From Symsagittifera roscoffensis (taxonomy: Eukaryota > Xenacoelomorpha > Acoela > Convolutidae): a stretch of DNA of 64,000 nt. The translations under genes and the position numbers were made by a program. Below, piece after piece: positions 55,201 to 64,000 of this stretch (its first letter is position 1; the number at the start of each line of letters is the position of its first letter). The notes below the pieces were generated by a model that saw only the letters and a program-made list of their open reading frames with translations, did not search any database and was not told the DNA's origin. The stretch lies in NCBI RefSeq assembly GCF_963678635.1, contig NW_026971652.1, positions 20,001-84,000 of the forward strand. Direction: 5' to 3'.

Positions 55201-58200
55201 TTTGTGTATGCAATGGTAGCCTTACTTTCGGAGGGAAAATATGATGTGATCATATCAGCCCCGAATCGCATGATAGAAATGGAGAACCTGAGGCCACTTA
55301 AGGCTGAACTGCCTGCAGTATGGTCAGATATCTCAAACGCGATGAGAGGGTTCAAGGACCACGCGCTACACATGTTAGTGTTGGACGAAGTGCTGGGGTT
55401 GGAACTGTCCAACTTCAGTCGGCAACTCAAACTGAAACCAGGAATAGATGACGACCATCGAGTAATCACGGCAATGTCCAACGACTTGTGGTTCCGAGCA
55501 ATGGAAGTGGCGAGTGAAGACACGAGAAGAAAGAATTCGCTGGAGACGAGAGCTCATCTGGAAGCGATGGTGCTGAGAACCAAGCCGGAAGCAAACCAGT
55601 GGCTACACCTGAATCCTAAAGTAGCGGCATTGGGTGCAGATGCTTTCCAGCAAGGCCCAGTAATGATCACTAAGATGCACGCCTACTTGTTGAAGGCGGA
55701 AAATGCCGGAGAAAATGCCGGAGAAAAGACAGCTGAGTTCGTGAACAGAATGTGTCAGATTACTCTGGAAACCTTCTGGACCCAGGAAGTGAAGGGACAG
55801 GAGGGATTTGAAAGGACAGACAGCATGCTGGAAGGGTTGGGAGCCGGATGGACCGCGTCCTTCTTGGCAAAAGTTTACCCGAAAGTCTCGCACTATTTGA
55901 TAAAGGAATTCCTCCAAGCAGTAGTGAAAGTATCGACAGTGGAATTAATAGCCTTGTTCGTGACGTTCGGAGCGGAGAGTTTCGTAAAAGGACCGGCGAT
56001 ACTGCTTACGGACGGAATACAGAACCTGCGACTAGATGGACTTCTGACATTGATCGCAATAACCCACGGAAACTTGGGAGGACTGATGAAACTGGCACGT
56101 TGTCCAGAGCAGATGAAAGAGAGAGTGAGGAATCTGGATATGAAGAAATCCACAGACTCGTGGAACAAAATAAGAGACCTGAGACACACTCTTATTCAGT
56201 ATCTCTAGCAGCAAAATCGCTTTGGAACTGGAGAAGACGAGACAATTGAAAGAGAGGAAGATGTTAGACGACATGTTGGAGGCATGCCGCTATTAACAGA
56301 TTTGAGCTTAGCTATGAGAATCGATCCCTTGGCGCTGATCAGAGGAGTCACGGAGTTCGTGACAGTGATCTATGGACCAGCAGTCACCTTTGCGTTCCCT
56401 GACGTTAAAGTGGAAGCTTATAGGAGGTCGGTGCTGCACCTGAACCTCATATCGGCAGTGGACGGTAGTACACTGAACTGGTGCGAGCAGCACGCATTGC
56501 GAGAGCTCATGAGTGAAGATCTGTTATTTGCGAAAATATCGGAGCCAGAGATGACAGTCATCAATTTTGACGATCACTTCTGTGACCGCATGGGAGAAGT
56601 AGAAAGAGGGCACATCGAGGTGTTTCCAAAGCTTTGGAATCTGAGGCCCTATGACAAAACGAATGGTGAAATGACCAGAGTGCCTCGTCTCACAGCAGCC
56701 TATCACAAACTGAGAGAAGAGACGAAGGACTGGGGCGATTACAAGAAGCTACCGGAGGCAATCCCTGAATTCCCTCTGATAAGAAGGATGCTGCTCGGAG
56801 CAGTCTCCGTAGTACAAACTCCTAGATTGAGAGCATTCGAAACCAATGAAAGGAGAGTAGGGAATTTCATGCGAACGATGGATCCATACTTCGTAGGGAG
56901 AAATGCCGCCGTGTTACAGTACACACGATTTGCATACACGGATCAAGCGACGAGAAGGCGAATAAGCAACGCCGCTACTCCCAAGCCTGGAAGATTTGAT
57001 GAGGAATGGAAAGGACTAGGCTTAGCTCCGATGAGAATGAGAGGCAGGACAGAATTGCCTGAAGCCTCATTGATCCTGACCAGTGTGAGGAAGGAGATGA
57101 AAGTTGGAGGAGTATTGCAGACGAGAACTTTCCTAGCACCCTTCGGCTGCGAAGAAATCAAAGTGGTCCATGGAGAAGAGGAAGATAAATCGGCCGGTAC
57201 ATTGCTCATACCGAGATTCCATGAAGAAGCCGACAATGACGAACAAGGACCATCGAACTCGAGTAAGGATAAGTCAGAAGGAGATGACGGACAGGGTGGA
57301 AGCCGTCGGACTGAAGAACCCATGCAACAAGATCAAGCTGGTGGGGAAGACGACAGGGCATCGACAGGAGGAACATCCAGCCTGGATTTCAATATCTTCA
57401 GTGATCTTGAGAATAATGCAGACACGTTGGAAACGACTGAGCCAGCGGATGAAGGCATCTCGACACTGGAACCTCCGTCAGCCTTTGAAGAAATGAAACG
57501 GAATTTGCAGGGGAGCAGCTCTCCTGGCAATTCAAGAAATAACGACCAGAGAATCCTCATGGAATCACCTCGGAGGAGAAGAATAGAGGCTTCAGCCAGA
57601 GTACCTTTCTTGGGAACGCTGCCCAAAGAAGAATGGGAAGTACATCACCGAGACCACGAGAGTAGGACGGGATGTAAGCTGGACAGAGTGGCGTTCATGG
57701 AAGAAGTCTGGACTGTGGTTCAGAGCTATGGGACCCAATCCATCCTCAAAACAGGTCTCAATCAACCCTTGATGAGAGAAATACTTGACAAGCTTCATGA
57801 GTGTGAAGGAAGACCGAGTGAGTTATTGATCGACTCAGCTACTGATGAGAGTGAAGCGAATTCTCCCATCAAGATGACACCGCAGGACGATGGAGAGGTG
57901 GTGTACCTGTCAAGGACCAGGAGAGGAACGATGCGATCGAAAATGGTGATTGATAAAATCAATGCGATGAAAATGAAGTTAGGCAGCAGAGTGATGCCGA
58001 GGAGAATTGGAAAGACAAAAGTGGATTCAGAAATATCGATGAAAGCTGGTAACTCAGCGAAAAGGAAGCGAGTCGAAGAAGTCATGGATTTGGGGCAAGG
58101 TGATTATCAATTGTCTGGCACAGATAGAATATTAACCGATATAGCGATGGTGTCACCCATTCTCATGGCAGGGATAAAGTCAACCGGTTATAAATCCAAA

Positions 58201-61173
58201 AGGAGTGACCGCACTCTGACTGGAGCAACGTTAGAAATGGAAATACTCAGCCAATGTGGAGAGAGCAAAATGAGGGACTTCAAGCCATCTCCCATGAATC
58301 ATGGAAAGGGAAGTGTTGCAGGACAACTAACACCAGTGGAATACAACCGACTAACCGTGTCGGAGACAGTGTCGATAGATGAACCCACCGGTGGATACAT
58401 GGAGATGTTGGAATACCGAAACTCGGCTAGAGGGTATGTAATGGCCCTGGAAGACGAAAAAGCCATGGAGGGTTATCTGGAAATGATGTTGCAAGGCACC
58501 ACCCTCAAGCAGAAGGCGTATGGAACTTTGGCGTCGTCTGACGTAGAGGCGGAAACGATCGAGCAGTTAGTGAGCCTTCCATGGAAAGCAGTAGTATTGA
58601 GGTATTTCGAAGAAGAAATGAGGACTACGCCAAGAATACATGCTCTCGTGGCAGTACCTTACGTAAGGACAGAGTTACAACTCAGGTTCGCCTGGTGTAT
58701 GATGGGACTGACTCGCGAAGAATATGATTCAGAAGAAAGAAAGAAATCAAAAGAAGAAAAGGTTTTCCTTATGACGAATCTGAGGGATCTGATAGTCCAG
58801 GAGGGAGCAGCAGTAGCGTGTGCGAAGCGGAGAGACGCTCTCTGTTTCATTCGATTCCTGATAGAGCAGATTTCAGTACCCGCATTAAACACTTGTGTTA
58901 AAATGTTGAGGGAAGGCGATGAGCGAACGAAAGCCTTGTTCTTACTAGCAATGCTGGAGATGCAGCAGAGTAAACCGATGAGGGTGAACATGAAAGAACC
59001 TGAAGAATTGGAACCCATGAAAAGGATAGACGAGATCAGGAGATTCTCAAACAAGGAGTTGAGACTCACTAAAGAATCTATGGGAGCATTGCCGAAATCC
59101 AGTGAATACTGTGGACCGATCAAGAAGAAGTCATATAGCTATGTATCTGGGATCTTAGGGATAGCGTACAATCCTTTCCTGAGTGAAGACATACGTGATT
59201 GCTTCTTTGATTATGAGCAGGCGGTGTTACTAAGATTCTGGACGTCCAGAATTGTAACGATTAAAAGCGTCAACAATTCACAGGCCAAATTGGGACTGGT
59301 CTTGGAAGAAGAGGTGACTGCACCTTCAGTACCAAAATCCGACAAGAGAGTGGAGTTTGGGTTGGGATTCTCAGATGAATTACTGAGAACGAGCTTGATG
59401 GCAGTGTGGGAATTGATGAGACCATCATGGTGTCCTAGTCCCAACGCTGACTCAATATTAAGGGCGACACAAGACGTACAGAGGGAACTGAATGCAGACT
59501 GTAACCTGCGTGACCTCAACATCATATATAATGTGATGATAACAGCCTCTAAGAGCAACGGAGAACATAAAGTGGAGTTGCCTGGCTGGGGACCAGAAGA
59601 CTGGGTCAAACCTGGTAGCTGTCTGGCGGAAGTCTGTGGACTAGAGGGTCACGTCTGTGGAAGTCTAGACTGTGTGAAAACCCTGGAGAAACAACACAAG
59701 CAGTTGACAGTATTGTTTGGAAATGTAGTGATGAAAGCGAGAACGGAAACGGAACTGATAGCAGATTGCCATGGAGGCACCGATGTGAATCTAGTGACAG
59801 CACTAGGATTCTACAGCATGTTTGGTTCTTTAGAGTCACTATTGAATCTAGAACAGAAACATGAGATGGTCACAGCCATCAGCGTAGAAGTATTCCCAGG
59901 AGTTCTGCAGACTGAGCAGAAGTATATAGGAAAATGGAGGGAAGCAATCGAAACAGAGATGAACATCAGACACAGCGAAACTTATTGTAGACCATCAGGA
60001 GCACGATATTTGGTGGGCTCAACGTTGGCTCCAATGTGCAAGAGCAGATATCCTGTACATTTCGTAGCTGTGGACGTAAAGAGTACAAGAGCGATTGTGG
60101 ATCAAGCCTTCTCAGTGCCGAAGTGTGTGAGATTAGCGAGGATGTCTGAAAAGTCTTACGAGTTACTATGTAAGATGTTCTCAGCAATTCCAGAGAGAAC
60201 CAAAGAAGAGTTGGAGTCAATACTAGGAAAGAAGTTCATGGGATATGTGAGCGGGAACTTCAGTGACTTCGAAAAACAGAAACAGGGAGGATCAACTGTC
60301 ACAGATTACAATGCAGTAGATGAGAATGATGAAATCCACCGAGTGATGATGGAAGTGGAACCATTGCTGGAAGCTTCGGGAAAACGTAATTGGAGGAGCA
60401 TCATGTTGACGCATGATGAGTTTCCTTGCCACTGCTTGCTGCAGACCTGGTGGTATCCCAAGCGTAGTAATCTGATGTTGATCTGGGACTCTGGAGAGCT
60501 GCTCTCCATGGGTTTACCAGATTCATCACAGCCCGTAACAATAGTGATAGTGGGAGTTATGATGGCAATACGATGGCTGGAAGCTCATGTGAGAGAAAAT
60601 AATAGGCAGGAGGCACCGACGAGAGAACAATTGCGGAAATTAGATTGTCTAAAAGATTTAGATCTTTTTGAGACAATGTGCAAAGTTCTAAACATTCCGA
60701 TGGAAGTGAAGAAGATATGGGCAAGAAAACGATTGATGCCATGGTTCAGAGCTAACATGACTGCATGGTTGTACGAGTATGCGAAAAAGCATATGTCGAA
60801 GCATGGCAGAGTATACAGTGAATATCAGCTGGACATTGGGGCAGGAGCTTTCAAGCGAGCTTTCGTGACCCATCGGAATGCAGTGACCACCGCTGTGAAA
60901 AGAATTTCCAGGACGAGCGAGCGTAGTGGAAATGAGAAGGCAGAGATGCTGAAAGAAGATTTGGAGAGAAACGTGACGTTGTGTCTCCACAACAGCTTCT
61001 GTAGAAACAGAGAATCAAACGTGGATCCCCTACCTTGCTGTAAACAGAGGGTGGAAGAGCAGAAGTGTTGGAGGACGGCTTCCAACAGCGTCAGGATAGT
61101 CAATGACGTGCTACAAGACACGGAAACCGAAAGTGCGGAGTCAGTGTCACAGGAGGAGGAAATGGAGCATTGA
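52231..61173 (+). pseudogene. ORF-B of element 2: ~2,980-codon SGNH hydrolase-bearing protein, one nonsense codon
   Basis: The ATG at 52231 opens a frame that reaches TGA 61171-61173 with a single in-frame TAG (56206-56208), where element 1 has a sense codon. Order: conserved N-terminal ~100 residues, coiled coil (about 165-230), SGNH hydrolase domain with GDSL Ser411, FGGAT, GTND (Asn460) and DGIH (Asp554, His557). A second SGNH-like segment has GIND near 920. An unassigned region after the TAG includes ITDL/LTDL-x-MRIDPLAL, an acidic linker, a basic region, and a helical C-terminal third with several Cys/His pairs (PCHCLLQTWW, CLHNSFCRN, PLPCC). Position after pol is that of env, but I see no signal peptide, membrane helix or glycoprotein pattern. 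In retroelements esterase-like domains are known from ORF1 of some CR1-type LINEs. The role here is unknown. Confidence 0.8.
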
Positions 61174-61973
61174 CGAATGGTCGAGAAAACAAGAGGCAGC
61201 AAGAAAGAAAATTAGAAGAATTTAGAAGTTTTAGAACTTCTAAACGACGAAAAAAGAAGAGAACAAAGGGATGATGAAGAAAAGTCAAAACTCAGAATTG
61301 TTTTGTGTGTGTGAAAAACTCAAGTGAGAAACCAAGCAACCAAGTTGTAATTGAAAACTGAAACATTTTGTTGAGTTTTGAAATTGTTGCATTTATAAAT
61401 TTGCATTTTGATTTTAACGGAAGTGGCTTTAGAGACACTTATTATTTATTTAGAAAGGCTTAAGGGAAGAGTATATTTAAATATTCCAGCCTGCATGATT
61501 GTTTTTAATCACTTAGGAAGATTGATCACTTTGTGGTGACGTGGAAGGCTTGAGTAATCTCTTGAAGAGGGAGGTTGTTGCATTGTTCTTTCTAACCACA
61601 AAGTTTCTTAGTTTTAATATTCAGGACAATAAACAAGCAAGATTTCCGAAGGGAAGGAGCGTTGTAGGATAATTTTAGCTTGTTGGTTGGCAGGACTGTC
61701 CTGCAAGCCAACACCTTTTAAATATAAGAGAAGAAGTTTTAATCGGGACATTGACACTGGAAGTCAGAATCAATTTTTTATCTTAAGTCATATCCTCAAT
61801 GTGCAGATTAATGAAAGAATTTGAAGGCTATAGTGATGTAGTATGATGCCATTTATATTCTGCAGTGAGTCGATGTGACGTAGATAAAAGTAATTTCGTG
61901 CATTTTGTAAATTCTGTTCGATGACACTGTAACCATTTAGAACATTGCGCGATTCAATGAGGACATTGACCGG
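61174..61973 (+). other. 3' UTR of element 2
   Basis: AT-rich and non-coding. It aligns with the X 3' UTRs (shared ATTTATAAATTTGCATTTTG and the bases before the PPT). No gene seen. Confidence 0.7.
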
Positions 61974-61988
61974 ACTGTCCGGGGAGTA
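61974..61988 (+). promoter_or_regulatory. 3' polypurine tract, element 2
   Basis: ACTGTCCGGGGAGTA lies directly before TGTGAC of LTR B. Confidence 0.8.
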
Positions 61989-62927
61989 TGTGACATTCGA
62001 CCAGAATGGCCAAAATGCAATCTCTGCAGAATTCGGAATTTTAGCAGTAAGCCTTCCGGATTGGTGGTTTTTAAGAACTAAGGGCGTTATTGGAACGTTT
62101 AGCCAAACGGTGAAGGCTGGAATATTCTAGTATTTTAAAATTTCAAAAATTCGAATGATGACGTCACATTTCTGAGAAATGCTGAAACGGCCATTTTAAC
62201 GAAAAACGAAAGAAAAACAGAACAACAACATTAGTTGCGCTGACGAGAACAACTTTATTGAAATTGAAGAAGTCGAAATTGAAGAAAAACAGCAGCAGAT
62301 TGCAGAGAACGTTCCGAGTTGCAACTATTGTGCTGCTACAATAGTTGCAAGGCCGTTGCGAACAACGGTGAAGGGTAAGAAACCAGCCTTCCGTGTTGTC
62401 GTGAAATCGAACTTAAGGAGCTTGATTCACCGGATTCAAGAATCCGGAAGGGTCTCGGGACGGAAAACTTTTATTGACTCATATGAACTTTTAGCATCCT
62501 GTCATGTCCTGACTTGAATTTAATTGATATTTGGATTAGTTTTGACAAGGATGAGGTGCTAAGAGTTGGGGGGGGGGGGAAGGGTTGATCCATCTTCGAT
62601 GGAGATGATGATTTTTATCTACTGAACAAAAACAATAGTAATATAATAAGTAGTAGCCCTGTTTTTAGGAGTGACCTCGTGGTCTGGGGATACTGAGACC
62701 CAGCCATGAGCTCACTATTTTTGCATGTAATTCAGTTAATTTGAGCGTTCTGGTCGAAGCCGGAGAACAGTAACGTTTTTGTCGACCCGATGTAAGAAAG
62801 ACCACCGAAAAGTACTGGCTTGGTAGAGACGGTGAAAAACATGCAAAGCTCTGTTTAGACGCTAGCCAGTCGTCTTAAGACTTAGTTTTGTTATCCGTCG
62901 ATATGTATCTTCCGGGCGATTGTTACA
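61989..62927 (+). mobile_element. 3' LTR B of element 2, complete
   Basis: A 939-bp LTR from TGTGACATTCG to CGATTGTTACA, with inverted ends. It holds the CRE palindrome TGACGTCA (62159-62166) next to TTTCTGAGAAA, GAATCCGGAAGGGTCTCGG, a G-run near 62570 that differs in length from the other copies, and a hairpin-forming GGTCTGGGGA/TGAGACCC near 62681. PLE coding sequence follows at once. Confidence 0.9.
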
Positions 62928-64000
62928 CAACTGTTGGCCATGAAAAAGAAAGATGAGATCGATGAGGCACTGTATAGTAGGCTTAGGTCCACGGGAGGGC
63001 AGCCAGCTCGATTATATGGATTGGCTAAAGTACATAAGAAAGGAACCCCTCTCCGTCCCGTACTGTCACTGCCAGGGAGCTCATATGAACATCTAAATAA
63101 AATTTTGGCCAAATTTTTTGACAACATTGAGGGGGCAAACATTGAGACAAACACACAAATGGCTCGGGAGATCATAGAGAACATAGATCTAGACTATAAT
63201 GAGAGTATTATCTCCCTGGATGTCAAAAGTTTGTACACTAATGTCCCACTAAAGGAGGCAATAGATATAGCACTGAGGACACTGTACGAACAAACTAGTC
63301 CTCCTAAACTGGCACGCGGAACTATGAAGAAATTGTTGAACATGGCTGTAAGTAAGGTGCACTTCAAATGCAATGGTTTATGGTACGTACAAAAGGATGG
63401 GTTGGCAATGGGTGCATCCCTTGCTGTCATTCTTGCCAATTTATGGCTAAAGGAGTACGAATATGCATTAATGAAGGAAGTACCTGCGTTGACACAGCTA
63501 ATTGAAAACCGGAATGGCCTATGCCCTGATTGCGAGCGGAGGGTAACATACAGAAGTAAGGGGATCGAATGCGAAGCTTGTTTAAATTGGTACCATTTAT
63601 AGTGTAGTAATGTATCCGACAAAGAATATGAGCAAATCTCAGAAATGGTTTGGTATTGTAAGAGATGTAAAGAGCAGCGAGATCAAGAAAAACCAACAGA
63701 AAATTTCAAAGCGTTCCTAAGATATATAGATGATATAGTGAGGACGGTAAAGGGGGATCCAGATATAGTGTTAAAAGCAGCTAATGAGCTCCACCCCAAC
63801 TTACAATTCACTATCGAAAATCCGGATTCGAACGGAGACTTAGCCTTTCTAGATTTGAACATTAATGTGGACTCACGAAAAAAGGTAACATGTGGATGGT
63901 ATCAAAAACCAACGGATACTGGGACTATCCTTAACTTCAGAAGCTGCGCTCCATTGCAATATAAACGCAATGTAGTTGAGGGTACTGTTCATCGGACTTT
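62928..64000 (+). pseudogene. Penelope-like reverse transcriptase with internal PHD finger, C-terminal part
   Basis: Resumes the PLE frame: RLYGLAKVHKKGTPLRPVLS, SLDVKSLYTNVPL and GLAMGASLAVILANLW are RT motifs typical of Penelope-like elements, and RYIDDIV (near 63719) is the catalytic motif C. Between motif B and YIDD sits a C4HC3 PHD finger: CPDC, CEAC, WYH-x2-C and WYCKRC, spanning about 63524-63672. TAG 63600-63602 inside it, between the His and the next Cys, is a nonsense codon. The frame stays open to the window edge. The GIY-YIG endonuclease of canonical Penelope elements would lie beyond 64000. With the insertions upstream and the stop, this copy is dead. Confidence 0.85.

Noticed and set aside
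52231-61173. ORF-B as an envelope glycoprotein
   Set aside because: Despite its position after pol there is no signal peptide, hydrophobic anchor, or Cys/N-glycan pattern, and an SGNH domain is present.

Overview
This window is a nest of animal-type retrotransposons with no host gene that I can recognise. The signs of a eukaryotic, probably invertebrate, genome are: very large Ty3/gypsy-class LTR elements, a Penelope-like element (PLE) with a PHD zinc finger in its reverse transcriptase, conserved spliceosomal-type acceptors (TTTTCTAG or TTTTTTAG), long AT-rich untranslated leaders and one run of Ns (13730-13752). A nematode is possible, but the sequence does not prove it.

Layout. (1) 1-13160: two almost identical tandem copies (offset 6668, then 6619 after a 49-bp deletion) of a wrecked element 'X'. 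Each copy has the 3' end of gag-pol, a second ORF ('ORF-B') with about 5.9 kb missing, a 3' UTR, a polypurine tract (PPT) and a forward LTR, facing an inverted LTR across an 87-bp spacer. (2) 13363-13879: inverted 3' UTR, the gap, and the end of another LTR. (3) 13880-64000: a PLE reverse-transcriptase gene cut into pieces (13880-14203, 39394-39428, 62928-64000). Element 1 (LTR family A, about 25 kb) and element 2 (LTR family B, about 23 kb) sit in it only 35 bp apart. A 1,875-bp block (14204-16078) repeats 38509-40383, so a second copy of the 35-bp PLE piece and of a truncated LTR B lies inside the 5' end of element 1.

Elements 1 and 2 share one plan: LTR, 2-3 kb structured leader, gag-pol, about 400 bp with a splice acceptor, ORF-B, 3' UTR, PPT, LTR. 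Gag-pol encodes coiled-coil Gag, capsid, two zinc knuckles, protease, RT, RNase H, integrase (HHCC, D,D35E, GPF) and a C-terminal extension that ends in a domain resembling TARG1/OARD1 macrodomains. ORF-B (about 2,950 codons) lies where env would be. It has no visible membrane features, carries a complete SGNH/GDSL hydrolase domain followed by a second SGNH-like segment, and is otherwise unfamiliar. Element 1 keeps the capsid-to-macro frame open but has lesions in Gag and ORF-B. Element 2 has a broken gag-pol, while its ORF-B has a single in-frame TAG.

The strongest unusual signals are: (a) copies of the 3' PPT core (TTGTCCGGGGAG) inside gag-pol in two different reading frames, one within a longer copy of the PPT neighbourhood, which suggests internal plus-strand priming sites; (b) a three-stem RNA element about 400 nt upstream of gag, present twice in element 1 and once in element 2, whose helices are kept by compensatory changes; (c) the macro-like domain; (d) the giant SGNH-bearing ORF-B; (e) the PHD finger inside the PLE RT.
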